Positions 22,888 to 34,761 of a DNA stretch of 64,000 nucleotides are shown piece after piece (position 1 is the stretch's first letter; each line of letters starts with the position of its first letter). The stretch is from Ficedula albicollis (Eukaryota > Chordata > Aves > Passeriformes > Muscicapidae). The stretch covers positions 8,172,512 through 8,236,511 of the forward strand of contig NC_021674.1 in the NCBI RefSeq assembly GCF_000247815.1. The letters run 5' to 3'. The position numbers and the translations under genes were made by a program. The notes below the pieces were generated by a model. The model did not search any database. It was not told where the DNA came from and saw nothing but the letters and a program-made list of their open reading frames with translations.

Positions 22888-25800
22888 CTGCGGAGGAAAG
22901 GTGGGGAGAAACCCTCAGGAAACACCCAGGAAAAGAGGGCAGCTTGGGGGGACAAGTGTCAATGGCAACACCTGGGGGAAGAAAGTAACGGGTAAGGAGA
23001 TAGGGCACGGCCCCTTCTAATGGAAATTCCAAGGAATCAGGGCACCATCTGGTTCTTCTGGGCCATCAGGGCCTGGAAATGCACAGGGGGGAAATCTCAA
23101 TGGTCAGAAACACCGGGCTTCCCCCAGTACGGCTTCCAGCACCTTCTGCCTCCCTGTGCCTTGTGCAGGTCCTGACACTTTGGTAAAGCAGGTCAGCCTC
23201 CATCCCTTGGGAAGAAAAACCATGGGTGCATGCTTGCCCAGGTGCTCCGCCAGTTTTAATACCTGTGATAAAACTTGGCTGGCCATTTTAATGGGAAACC
23301 TTGTGTCAGGCAGAGCAGCATGACGCTGCTCTGCACCACAGGGAAGTGCTGATTTTACATCCAAACCCACTCTGGATCTGCAGGGGGGAGGAAGAGCAGG
23401 AGGGATTAGTGCGTTTGTTCAGGTGAGCACTCTCAGCTAACAATGAGAAGATGAGTCCTGAACATATCTGCACTCCCAGATCACCTTGGGTACAAGCAGC
23501 CCAGCGTGGCTCAGGAAAAGAAAACAAGGAGATCATACTTTATATTTTTTAATTCTGCAGAATTTCCTTTTCATTCCTCCCCAGCGGGTTCCAGGGGGAG
23601 ATGGCAAAATGCAACCTGTCACAAAGATCCAGTTCCATGGAACAGGAGGGGATGGGCACATATAAGCACAGCCAGAGGGTCCATTTGCAGCAAAGAAATC
23701 AAAAGTCTGCTTTATTCAAAAATATTTTTAAAATTTAATTTTTTTTTTAAGCTATCATGGAAATGCATCTGATTGCTAGGGGAAGGAAAAGACCTTGTTA
23801 ATGGTGCAGCAATAGAGTTGTGGGACAGTGCTGATGCCTCCAAGGCTCTGTGGTTGCCACTGGAGGGAGAAGGGATGAGTGTAGAAACAACCACCTGCAC
23901 TTCTGCAGGTCTGAGCATTGCTTTCAATGCAGGGAAGGTCCCTGTCAATGTTGATTTCTCTGCACTCTCCTCTGGTGCCTGCCCATCTCCTGGAGCACGG
24001 AGGAGTTCAACCAGCACCCAGCTAACACAACACGGCCTGGGAGCCAACCAAAACAAGAGTAGCCCAATGTATCCTAAAAAAGAACTTCTTAAATGCCACC
24101 TTTTGTCAGCAAAAGCAGGAGGGAAGATTTTCAGGGTCAAACGCATGAAGAAGCCCTGCAAAATTTCTGCCTAAAGCCCCTACTGCCAGAGGGCTAAAAG
24201 ATGCTCCTTCTTCTGGTCCTTGCCCCAGACCTGTTCTTTCTTTAGGTTCTGCTGCTTCTTCTCTTAGCCTTTGGTAGCATTAGGACCATTTCAGGATCTT
24301 TGAGCATCTGGGTGCAGATAACTGGAAGTTTGAAGGTGGTGAGGGAAGGTGTGACCGATGCAAGGGATGGTTGGGGTGGGTCAGAGCCCCTTGCTCAGAG
24401 ATCAGGCTCTGCCAGCCCAGCACAGCCCATGGGAGAAGGGGAGTGAAAGGCACAGGCTCTTACACAAGCTGACATGGGAATCCCCAGAGTTTCACAAGTC
24501 GCATTTCAAGCAGCTCCCCTAGCTCAGCAGCCTCACCTTGATCCGTCTGAGCCTGGTCTCACACAAAGGTGTCCGTGCTGGAAAGTGTGCCCTGGGTACG
24601 GACTCACACTTAATTCACCCAGGAGCAAGGTTAAAGCAGCAGATGCTTAAAATGCAGGACTCCCAGTGCAAGCAGCATTTTAACCAAAGACTCTGAAAGT
24701 GGATACCACAGAGGCTGCTCACAGAAATAGATACTTCAGGGTCTTTGCAGTGGGATGGTCCTTGAAGTAATTCCCATGGGACTAAATCCACATCCTGGCT
24801 CTATCCTTCCAGCCCATCTGAGACCGAAAACCAATTTCCACATAAATCTCAAACCTGTGCCTTGGGACCCTGCACAGCACAGCTCTCCCCCAGCCCAAGC
24901 CCAGCCCCAGCCTGGGTGGAGATGGACCCTCACAGCAAACCCCGTGGCTGTGCTCACCTGGCACCGATGTCCCCAGGGCCACAAACACGACGGCAGTGAC
25001 GGAGTCCTTCAGGCCAATGGTGCAGCCAAAGTGGGATGCCAGGTCGCCAATGAAAGCTGTCAGGAGGCCAATCATGAGGATGGAGACAACAAAGCAAGCC
25101 CAGCCATTCCAGTAGTCTGTGGGGGGCACGAAAGCAAACAGGACCTTCCAGAAGACGGTCAGAAAGTGCATCACGTAGTCAAAGCAGGAGGGCAGCTTCT
25201 CCTCCCCACATTCATCGTCATCGTCGTCTTCCCCTGGGGAAAAACAGCAGCGCCTGACTAGGTTTGCTCATCCAGAGGGAGGTTGGGCAAAGCTCTTGTG
25301 CAGACCACAGCCCCCCAAAATGCTGTGTCTCATGACTTGGACCCTGGAAAGCCTTGACTTCCAAATATCTTATTATCCGAGCAATCGTCAGAGTGGCTCG
25401 ATGGCCTTTCCTTGCCCCTTTCCGAAGCAGAGAGACACCCCAGAGGTAATGGTGTAAAAAAAACAACCTGCACTTCAGAAAATGCAGAGCCTCGTGCCAG
25501 CACCTCTGCCTCAGTCTAACCATCAGATGCTTTTTGGGACTCAGCCCCTGCCCAAGAGCCCTTCCCCCCGAGGATGTGGGAAATCACCAACCTCGTGCTG
25601 GCTGGACCTGACTGGGACAGGCAACCCACTGAGAGCAACTCCTGCCTCGTGGACACTCCCACAGGGAAGCCCCTTCTGAGCTGCTCTGAGATGCTTTCCA
25701 CAAGTGCCTGCAACTGCTTCCAGCTCTGGAAGGGCAGCTGGCTTTGGTGGCTGCTGAGCTGCTCTGGGGCTTCACCTTACCTTTGCTGCAAACTGGATCA

Positions 25801-28800
25801 AGTAATGGATTTTTGCCTGCCCTAAAGCCTCCCTGTTCAATCTCTGCTGGCTGTCCTTCCCTGCTGCATTTCCCTGTCCCTTCACATGCTCCCCTATAAG
25901 CTCTGGTTGCCCATTGCTTGGTGTCTGGTCTGTCCTAGGCCAGTGGGAACTCCCTTTCCTGCTCCAGGCATTGGCACCTCACCTGTCTCTGCCAAAGCAC
26001 TTGGCGTCCAGCCTCCAGGGCGTGCCCACAGTGTGGGGCTGACCCCACCAGGGAGCCCACTGGGGCTGGTGACCCCTTGCCTGACTCCTGCAGCTCTGAG
26101 GAGCTGTCTGGAGAGCCAGCCTGTGCCCTGGGCAGGCTGCATGGCAAACGTGGGGCTTCCCCAGCCTGGCACAGTGCACTACACCACTGCTGTGGCATAG
26201 TCAGAAACTCCTCCTGCTCACACTGGAACCACTCCCAGACTTGAAGGGGAGGTGACACTTTTCCAACTAAGTCAGTGGGAGCTTTCCTGCTGCCCTTAAG
26301 AAACAAGCATGAGTTTCTAAGTCACGAATGTTCTGTATATCCAAGGCCACTGTAAGTCGTGTTAAAGACATTCCTTGCATTTTGTCTGGCGATTTTGCAC
26401 ATCTTTGATACTTTTTTTTTTTTTTCCCCCCACCAAGGATATGGACCACCAGGTCTCATTGCATGGCTGTTGGAAGAAGCTCCTTAGCAATAGAAGGATG
26501 CAAGCTTTGGAGCTTCAAACTCACTATGGCAGAAAGAGTAGCTAATCTGCATTATTATTTTGGCAGATATAAATATCTATTCCTGTGCATTGTTGTGAAG
26601 ATAAGGAACAGTTTTCCAGCCTATTTTGGCCTGTGTTTTCCCCCAACATGCAAAGGCTGCTAATGGCAGGATACACCATGCTGTGCTCATGCTGTAATTC
26701 TGCAGCAGGTATTTCAATCCTCTGCTAAGCTCAGGGTGGCATCAGGACTGCTATGGACCTAAATCTTTACAGAGATGATGAAAAGACTGAGAAATGAACA
26801 TGAATGCTACTGTCACAACACTCATCCAGATCTGTCTGTCATTTTGTTAAGCAGCCATGATATCTCTCTTTTGAAGAGCTGGCCAGATCTTGTGGAGGTG
26901 ACTTGGAGCACAGAGTGGAGTTGGATGGTGACCCAGGGGTGCATTCAGAAACTGGCCTGCAAGCCCCGGGATGTTTTTGCTGTGGAAGAGACTTTATAGC
27001 TTTTGGGTGCAGACTAAAGGAGCTGAGTGGACAGCCCAGAATGGTACAACACAAGGTGGCACAGCCTTGTCTGCACCTGCACTGCCCTTCCACAGGCCTC
27101 ACCTTCTGCTGCTCCATCCCCCTGCAAACACCGCCTTGAGTTGATCATTGGGTGGGAAATGGAGATTTAATGTTTCTTTTATCAGCTGGGATGTTACATT
27201 TTGAAGTGGTGACAGGTGACTTTCACCTGGCATCCAGGGTGAGCTGTGGGGGGAAAAACTCAAACCCAACCTCCAGTGTCTGAGGCATTTTAACTTAGCT
27301 GGCACAAAGCTTGAGGAGCTAAAGCCTGGGTACCTCCAGAGCTCAGAGACAAACCACTGATCCACAACTGCAAGGAACAGCTCCTGTCCACCAAAATACA
27401 TCCATTTATTAAATGCTTGTTAATCATCTTAGCTCTGGCCATGGGTGTATATTCAGGGTTTGCAGTTTTCACATGCATCACAGAAACGGGATCCAACCAG
27501 CAGTGACTCTCTTTGCTTTAACATGGGATGAAATTACATAATTGGTTCTGGCACAGATTCGTTTAGCCATATTAGCTACAAAACCTGCAGCAAGGATTGT
27601 CTTGCATGATAAGTTCATGCTGAATGCAAAATAATGGGAGGCTCTTGCCTGGAGGCTCTGAGAAGAGCTGTGCTACAAGAGGAGGGATCACAATCGGAGG
27701 AGAAAGCTGCTGCACAGTGTCCTGCCCTCGTTTTCCAGAGGCAGAGGGTAAATGGTACTGCCATCATTTTTAATTACCTGGTGCTGGGCAGAGGTTACCA
27801 TGTATAGCAGAGTCAGAGGTAGGAACCTGAGTGCTCCCCCATGAATTTCAGTGCACAATTAGCCAGAGGAGAGGTAATTGCCTTCCCCAGGCATTTAATT
27901 TAAACTGGTGGATTTTGCCCTAATGCATGCACAATGCCCAAGTTGGGCTGTGAGGTTGCAATAACCAGCCAGTAAGTAATAGTGTTTCCAGCTGTTAAAA
28001 CAACATCTGGAGGAGATCTTTCTTTCTTTCTTCTTCCACATAGGTGGGAATGATAATGTATCCTGTGCTGGGCATTCTGGTAAACTGGCACCTGTGAGAA
28101 GGGTACGACGGGGCATTTGAGGGAAAGGCAATTCTCCAAGGGACGGAAGACAAGATCACACGGGATCTGGTTCAGCCACAGACACCATGTGCTGCTGCAG
28201 CTATGGGGCTGCTGAGCCATAACCCTCCAGCCACACCTGGGGCAGCAGGAGCTCAGAAAGCAGGGCATGCCAAGGACAAACTCTGTCTCACAGAGAGTGA
28301 CTGCCTTCAGGGTTTGCACCCTGCCTATTGCGCTGTCCTCACCACAAGGTACAGGGAGAACCGGGGAAGGGGAGCACTGTTGCTTCACACCAGCATCATT
28401 TATGCCACTCTGAATTCCCACCCTGTGTTCACCTCTCAGATCTCTCCCACTGAACTGACTTTTCTCCCTCTGCCGTCTGCTGCCAGCCAAGGTGTTGCTC
28501 TGCCTGGCGCTGCGCGCACGCTTCACGCAGAAGGTTTCCTACACATGAGACAAGGTGCCCTCACAAAAGGGTTTAATCAGCTGCCTTATTTATGCAGGCA
28601 CTGTAAATAACTCTGCCACCTGTTTTGCCTCCTGCTGCTCCACTGCAGTCTGTGTTAGTGGCAGAGCCAAGGCGAGCTGAGAGCGAGGGTGATGGTAATT
28701 CACCCGGAGCTGTGGCCCAAACTCACCGGCGCTGACAGTAATGGCCTCGATGAACTGCTCCCTCCAGCTGTTTGTGCCAACCACCAGGGCCAGGTTCGTC

Positions 28801-31800
28801 TTCTTAATGAGCTTGTCCACCGTGTTCTGTGCATGGAGATGCAGAGCAGAGGATTAAGGGCTGGAGATACTGGGCTAAAACCCACCAGTGCTTATGGTCA
28901 TGTGTTTATGGAACAGGCTCAGCAGATTTTAAGCTCCAGAGCCTCAATGGCAAACCCAAATGTCATTACTTGCATTTCCCTTCAACCAGTGCTTATGGTC
29001 ATGTGTTTATGGAACAAGCTCAGCAGATTTTAAGCTCCAGAGCCCCAGCGGAAAACCCAAATGTGATTACTTGCATTTCCCTTCGCTGCTGCTAAAAAAG
29101 ACCTGTGGAAACCTGCTCATGGATGAGAGTTTGAGGCATCTCAAAGCCACAGGAAGGGTGGCCAGTTGTATTTTTATACTACAGAAAAATGGAAAAGGTA
29201 ATGAAACGGCCTGGCACATGCATTCATGGCAGCTGAGCTGCACAACCATTACTTGCATTTGGGGTTATCAGCCCTTTGCACTGGGAGTGCCAGGCTTGGG
29301 GCTCACTCAAGGGCTGCCTGTAGGTAGGACCAGAGTGTAAAACTCACTGTGAGAACAGGCTCATGTTTTAAAGCAACCCGCAGCATTTGGGATCCCAGTT
29401 CCTGTTCTGTGCGTGTGATTCCATGCACTGCCTCGCTTTGCTCCAATACCATCAACGTGTGCCTCCCAGTGCTGTGCAAAACCAAGAAGAGGGTCCCCAG
29501 CCAGGGGGAGAAGAAGACCAGGGATGCAGGATGTGACCAGTACCTTGAACTCATAGGACTCCTCAATGATGATCTCGAGTTTGGTGTGCTCCCCCAGGAC
29601 TGGGCGCCCCATCTCGGCGATCCGACGCTCTTCCTCCTCCTTGCTGGTCAGTGGCTGCTTTTCCTCATTCTCCTCTGCAAAGCAAAGAGCGCAGGGGTGA
29701 ACCGGGCCCAGCTGGTCACTCTGGATCTGGCTTTGTGTCGGAGGGGGAGGCCAGGAGGCCTCCATGTGGGAGTGTGAGTGACAGAGCAGTGGAGAAGGAG
29801 TTCATGGAGCAACAGACAGGAGAGTTTCAGGAAATGCTACCAAGAGGTCTGCAACTCATCCAACCTCAGGAGGAGTCCTGCTCATCTTGGGCTGGGGAAT
29901 AGTTTATTGCTTGGTAATTGCTGCCTGTCCCACAGGGATGCTGGGAAGGGGAAACATCAGCACTAAGGCTGCTCCATTCCCCAGCACTCCAGGTCAGGGC
30001 AATTCCACCAGCCTGTTACAAGAGAGCAGGGACACCAGGGCTGAGACACATACGAAATCTCGGCTTTGCCTCCTCCAGAGCAGGGCTTTGCCTTGGACAG
30101 GGGGGCTGGCAGCCAATGCCTGCTGTGATGATGGGGCTGGAGGAAATAGCACAGGTGTAAGAAGCCATCCACAGCCCAATACCTGGCTCTAAACCTGGAA
30201 AGAGGAGGCAGCAGAGGGACTATGAGATCAGTGAAGCGGGTCTGCACCTCCACTGCCACATGTGCGACCTCTGGGGCATGGGGACTGCAGGCAGCACACC
30301 CTGGCTTACTGTCCCTTGTGCAGACCCCAGTGAACTCCCTCCCAGTCCTGGGAGGATGGGCAGACGGACATCAGGGCTAAAAAGGACTGGAGTGAATCTG
30401 TCAGTAGGCAAACACCCCAGTCAGTCCAGTGAGACTGACACAGTGCCACAGGTACCTTGGATGGAGACCACGGTGCAAGGAAGAGGATGATCTCTAGCCT
30501 GGACCTTCCTGAAGACAGGTTTTCCTATTAAAGCGATCAGCAGGAGATCAGCAGGGGGGACTGCAGGCACTGTACGAGCTGCCCCCGTGCAGTTAGTAAA
30601 CTCCATTCTTACGGCACACGGGGTTAGTGCTGCCCCTTGTCTGCTCAGGTGGCACTGAGGTGAGGGAAAGCCCTTCTCCTCCTGCAGGCCAGACAGACCC
30701 ACCTTGGAGCCAGAGCCTTCTAAACCTGAATTGCTTCCAGGGCTCCTGGGGGCGGCTCTGCAACATGTGGGAGCCAGGACCTTCTCGTCCAGTGCTTGGG
30801 AAGGTAAGCTTGGCTGGCTCGTGGCAAAGGAGGCAGCCCTGCTGCTGTGTCTGGCTACTGAGAAGGGCAGGGGCTGCACATCTGAAGCAGCCATGGGGGC
30901 TCCTGCACCTCCTGCAGTGCTCAGGCACCTGGCTCAGGCTGGGAAGGGAGGGAAGAGCCCTTTGCGCAGGGAGGGCACAGCTGGACCAAATGGAGAAGCC
31001 CACCCTGCTCCAAGGCATGGAGTGGGGGTGCTTGTCACTTGGGGGGTGACAGGTCACCCTCCCCGAGGTGGGGTTAGGTGTGTGTGGCAGGCAGAGCACT
31101 CTGTGAGAGGACACACTGTTAATGGGACCGGCCGGGGCGGCTCGGAGCCTTCTTACCGTGCCAGAGTTTCCCTCCAGGACAGAACAAAAGCAAAGAGGAA
31201 ACCAAGAGGAAAGAGCAGGGTGAGCATATGGCCATTAAGAGAAAGGAACAGAGGGACAGGGGAAGAGTAGAAATCCATACCTGTGATGGTGAAGCCACCT
31301 AGATGAAACCAAAAATGAGAAAAAGGGAGAGAGAGAATAAATGAGGATTAGCATTTGCACATCAACACAGACATGGTGCTCCTTCCCTGCTCCCCAACAC
31401 ACACCCAGGGATAGTGGGGGGGACCTGAACAGAGGTTTTTCAACCCACATCTGCAAGCTGCCATCCCTTGGTGTCCAATATATGCTATGGAAGGGGTAAA
31501 GTCTGCCCTGGGGCTGTGGGTGCTTTGGGGAACGAGGGTTTTGGATTCCCTCCCCAGCTGCCCTATCCTGGAGGTGGCCAGCAAGGAAACACGAAGGGTC
31601 TAAGTCTCCCCAAGACAGGAGACAAGGTTTGTTTCTTCAAAAAGGATTGGCCAACTTTCCTGTCCAGCCACAAGCATCCCCAAGTCACCAGAAAATCCTG
31701 TTTCTGCTGCTCCACTCTAAAGTGGAGGTGATGGGTTAATTTGAGTGGCACAGGTTTGTATCTTGGGCTGCTGGCAGGTTTACTCTGGCTGTAATAGCAC

Positions 31801-34761
31801 CACTCCCCCAAAATGCTCATTGTACCACCTCACAATATTTATAATATTAACCTACATATTTATTATATAATATAGATATTTATTATATATTATGCATATT
31901 ATATTTATAATATAATATTAATAAGACTTTGTGGCTCCACTCTAAGGAAAGATGGGGCGTTAGGTACCTGAGCTTACTTAAACAGTGCTGACCACCCTAA
32001 AAAGAATGCTGTGAGCAAAGAAAAACATCAAGCAAAATCGATTGTCTTCCAAAAATACGCAAACCAGAACAATGGAAAGGAAAAATGAATGCGCGCTTAC
32101 CAAGCTCATTCAACAACAGGGCTGTGAAGGAGACAGAGACAAACACAGAAGAAGAAAAGTAAATGAATAATGAAATAAAAGGGATATCCACAGAAAGACA
32201 CCAGATCCCAGGGCAGAGATTTCAGATCTGTAAAGCTGCAGGATACCATTAGTGTTAAGAGGAAGACACTAAACAGAAATGTCTCATGGGATTGTGGATT
32301 TAAAATAAAAAAAACATTGCAAGTATGGGGTGGATATGGGGTTAAAAGGCACACTCCAAAAAATTCATTTTCCCCCTTTGAATTGTATGTGCAAGATCTT
32401 CCAGTGGTCTCAGAGGCAGTTCTGCCCCGGGGGGGGACACAAGATGTCCCATGTGCAGCAGCTGCTGGCTTTGACCTCCTCCAGCTGCCTGATGGGGAGC
32501 AATGGCTCCGGTGGCAGCTGCACTTTTGGCATAGACAATGAGAGAAGAAAAGTCTGTGGCAAGGCTTGGCTCAAGGGTCTCGTTGCTCAACATTTTAGAT
32601 CTCCAAAACAAAAGAAAAAGCCTCTCCCTTAGTGCCCTGGTGGGTCTTGGGCCCCACCACAGCCCAGGGGTGACATTTCAGAAATGCCCTCGTCTCTCTG
32701 AGCACACTGCTCCACCTGCCTCGCTGCTTCTTGTACCAGACCAAGTACAAAAAACAAGCTTAAAAGAAAAAAAAAAAATTAAAAATTGCATGGCCAAAGC
32801 AGCAAAAAACTGCTTTAAATAGTCCTTTCAAGTTTTGTCTTGCCTTCCATCTAACAAGCTGTCAAGCCTGAGCTTCTCTCAGGTTTCCTCAGTTATCTTT
32901 GTGACCAGGAAGATGAGATTTTTTTTTTTTCATTTTCCTTTTATTTTTAGATAAAAATTTCAGCTGGGATCTCCAGAGGTGGGACCACAATTTTTAAACT
33001 TTGGATCTGGAAAGCATGTTTGCTCCTGCTGGACTGCTGAGCCCACGCTGGCCCCTGCGGGCAAGGATGGAGCTGCTGAGTTGAGTCATCCATGTGTAAC
33101 TTCATCCTGGCAGTGCTGTCCATGCTCCACAGATGCCACCAGCACCATTTAATGACACAGACCCCACCTGCAGTGCCTGAGTCACGCCAGTGTCTGATTT
33201 TTCAGCCCAGCTTTTGTGAGGTCGTCACGTAAACCAGCAGGGCAGCTGATGGAAGGGACAGTGCAGCTGACTTAGCACCTGAGCTGAAGAGGAATGGTGG
33301 CATGTCCCCACTCGGTGTGGGGCACCACTGAGGGCCCTCTCTTCTCTGATCAAACAAATATTACAGCCTGATGCCTGCTGAAGGGAGAGCTGATGTCCCG
33401 GAAATTAGAAAGCAGCTCCAGGATAGGCAGACCAAATCTTCTGCAAAGGCTTTAATAATGGTCCATCTCTTAAGTAACTCTGAAACTGCTTCTTGCTCAG
33501 CCACCAGTAGTGCGCAGAACCAGCTGCTGCCATTAATCCTCACTTAATTTTCTAGCAGAAAAAACAAAATGCATGGGAAAATAGGTGAACTCTGTCTTTT
33601 TGGGAAGTTTGGCATTTGCTTTAGAAATGTGATGAGAGAGGAAATTGTTTTTATTATTCCTGTGAGAAGCTATTATCCAATGCAGAGACATGAAACTTCA
33701 TTTGAACATAACTTGATTTACCTAAACTGATTGCATCTCATGGTATTACCTACTTGGGCTGTGATTTTCGTCTATTTTCAGACCCTAGTGCCAGTATGAA
33801 AAGACTAAAATTACTGCTCTGGCCATGCATTTTATTTCATGTGAAAGCTGCTTTATCTTCTGATAAAAATGATGCAGCGTTGCCCTTTTCACTTGTCGAG
33901 GCTGGATGTTCTCTTTGATTAAATGAAGGTGCGGCAGGGCAGCACTCCCAAAATGTCTCAGGGGGCTGGCGATGCCCTGCCCAGGAGCTCCAGGGTGGTC
34001 CCGGGAGCACTCCTCACTCCCTGGGGCTGAGTGGGATGGAGTCCTCTCCAAATGAAAGAGGAAAGAAAACAGAGCAAAAAGGTGCAGCGGCCAAGCTTCG
34101 AAGGAGGGAGGGCAAAACGAGGAGCCAGAGAGCGAGGAGGAGAAAGGAGTGTGAGAGTAGGGAGACACAGAGAAAGCGGCAGCGTCTCGAGAGCTGGTCT
34201 GGTTTTACTCTCACACCTTTCACTCCTCGTCGTAGCCACACGGGATCCCCAAGCACAAGGAAGAAACTGCACTCTTTCTCATACTCCTCACGGTCAAGTA
34301 CTCTAAGGGTAATGAATTTCCTGTGGGAACACAAGACAAAGGCAAACACGTGATTGGCGTCGCGCACGCATGCAGGTCACGTCCGCCCGGGTGCTGTGGT
34401 GACAGAGATGGTTGGGTGGGGGAAAGGGGCTGCACATCCCTCCTGGGGCGTATGGGGAAGGGCAGGAGCATCCCCAGCACCTGGCTGAGGCCGTGCCCTG
34501 GGGCAAGGCTGTGCTCAGGGGGGCCAGGGAGTGGCCTTGCTCCTGCCCTTTTCCATAGGCGCTGGGGATGTGAGCTCGGTGTTGCAGGTGCCAGACATGA
34601 GTGAGCCAGACAGGGACACACAGGCTGGGCTCAGCCCCGGAGCACATCCCCCACCTTTCTTCTCACTCATCTCCACCAGCCGGGGCTCCCCGATCTCTAG
34701 GTAGAAGGTCTTGTTTTTCTCATACTCCTCATCATCTATCACCTTGATTGATATCGTTTTG
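22511..34761 (-). CDS. SLC8A4: sodium/calcium exchanger, SLC8 family, 3' half of gene (probable NCX4)
   Basis: Plasma-membrane antiporter that exchanges Na+ for Ca2+. The - strand exons encode the end of the cytoplasmic regulatory loop (CBD2 region) and the whole C-terminal membrane half. The loop part contains IDDEEYEKNKTF in exon A, PLTSKEEEERRIAEMG and a DDDDDE acidic cluster. The membrane half holds the alpha-2 repeat (GLKDSVTAVV, ALGTSVPDTFASK, ADASIGNVTGSNAVNVF), further membrane segments and the C-terminal EAYCHIKGF. Exons A and B are mutually exclusive by phase; C, D and E are cassettes. The 5' exons (membrane half 1, CBD1) are beyond 64 kb. The constitutive parts resemble NCX1 most. 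However, exon B (ITLRVLDREEYEKEC, GDPVWLRRG) differs much from my memory of NCX1, and the neighbours are NINL and GINS1. I therefore infer the fourth paralogue NCX4. The family is certain; the paralogue is provisional. Confidence 0.75.
22888..24957 (-). other. exchanger intron
   Basis: This lies between the donor at 24957-24956 and the acceptor at 22889-22888. I see no exon or recognised mobile element. Confidence 0.8.
24958..25233 (-). CDS. exchanger exon: acidic cluster, membrane segments and alpha-2 repeat start
   Basis: Acceptor TTTCCCCAG, donor CCAG/GTGAGC, 276 bp. It begins EDDDDDECGEEKLPSCFDYV, then MHFLTVFWKVLFAFVPP. It continues through a membrane segment (ACFVVSILMIGLLTAFIG) and ends GLKDSVTAVVFVALGTSVP. 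The split Asp codon of SVPD is completed by the next exon. Identity to mammalian NCX1 is very high. Confidence 0.97.
25234..28726 (-). other. exchanger intron
   Basis: A 3.5-kb intron between two firmly placed exons. It contains a poly-T/poly-C tract near 26411-26430. No other feature was recognised. Confidence 0.8.
28727..28826 (-). CDS. exchanger exon: loop end before membrane half 2
   Basis: Acceptor ATGCACAG, donor GCCG/GTGAGT, 100 bp, phase 0 to 1. It reads NTVDKLIKKTNLALVVG then TNSWREQFIEAITVSA. This stretch is nearly invariant among NCX paralogues and sits just before the acidic cluster. Confidence 0.97.
28827..29543 (-). other. exchanger intron containing a 101-bp tandem duplication
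   Basis: Between exons at 28727-28826 and 29544-29674. The only structure I see is the duplication listed separately. Confidence 0.8.
28885..29086. repeat. 101-bp tandem duplication
   Basis: The unit begins CAGTGCTTATGGTCATGTGT near 28885 and again near 28986. It ends at CATTTCCCTTC each time. About six substitutions separate the copies. Confidence 0.9.
29544..29674 (-). CDS. exchanger exon: end of CBD2
   Basis: Acceptor GCTTTGCAG, donor AAG/GTACTG, 131 bp, phase 1 to 0. It reads EENEEKQPLTSKEEEERRIA then EMGRPVLGEHTKLEIIIEE. The EEEERR and GEHTKLE motifs are diagnostic of NCX CBD2. From memory, NCX1 has a short separate exon F (EYDD) before KQPLTSK; here ENEE is encoded within this exon instead. 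Confidence 0.96.
29675..30455 (-). other. exchanger intron
   Basis: I searched for an exon F-like EYDDK reading on the - strand and found none. No repeat was recognised. Confidence 0.7.
30456..30524 (-). CDS. exchanger cassette exon E
   Basis: Acceptor CTTTAATAG, donor CAAG/GTACCT, 69 bp, phase 1 at both ends. It reads KPVFRKVQARDHPLPCTVVS then IQ. It matches NCX1 exon E (PVFRKVHARxHP) but is a few residues shorter at its start. Being symmetric, it can be skipped without a frame change. Confidence 0.93.
30525..31280 (-). other. exchanger intron
   Basis: Between cassette exons D and E. No further feature was recognised. Confidence 0.7.
31281..31298 (-). CDS. exchanger cassette exon D (18 bp micro-exon)
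   Basis: Revcomp reads GTGGCTTCACCATCACAG between an AG acceptor and a GTATGG donor. It encodes GFTIT with split Gly codons on both sides. It matches NCX1 exon D. It is symmetric (phase 1 to 1), so inclusion is optional. Confidence 0.9.
31299..32100 (-). other. exchanger intron with AT-rich tract
   Basis: Between cassette exons C and D. It holds a TATT/ATAT-rich tract at about 31836-31922. Confidence 0.7.
31836..31922. repeat. AT-rich simple sequence
   Basis: A run of almost pure A and T with ATTTATTATATAATAT motifs, able to form hairpins. Confidence 0.85.
32101..32121 (-). CDS. exchanger cassette exon C (21 bp micro-exon)
   Basis: Acceptor CCTTCACAG, donor TTG/GTAAGC. It encodes A-LLLNEL-G with split first and last codons, the hallmark ALLLNELG of NCX exon C. 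It is symmetric in phase 1. Confidence 0.95.
32122..34216 (-). other. exchanger intron
   Basis: A 2.1-kb intron between exon B and exon C. A conserved-looking AT-rich stretch lies at 33600-33930, including TTATCTTCTGATAAAA (two GATA cores) near 33852. A pyrimidine-rich stretch (sense strand) lies next to exon B at about 34055-34200. Confidence 0.7.
34217..34320 (-). CDS. exchanger mutually exclusive exon B
   Basis: Acceptor TCCCACAG, donor AAAG/GTGTGA, 104 bp, phase 2 to 1. It reads KFITLRVLDREEYEKECSFF then LVLGDPVWLRRGVK. It aligns with NCX1 exon B (REEYEKECS, RRGMK) but with many substitutions. Exon B in other family members gives a CBD2 that binds less Ca2+ than exon A. Phase prevents inclusion together with exon A. 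Confidence 0.95.
34655..34761 (-). CDS. exchanger mutually exclusive exon A
   Basis: Acceptor TGTTCCAG, donor AAAG/GTGGGG, 107 bp, phase 2 to 1. It reads KTISIKVIDDEEYEKNKTF then YLEIGEPRLVEMSEKK, nearly identical to NCX1 exon A. The acidic DDEEYE residues line the CBD2 calcium site. It lies 334 bp upstream of exon B in the sense direction. Confidence 0.97.
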
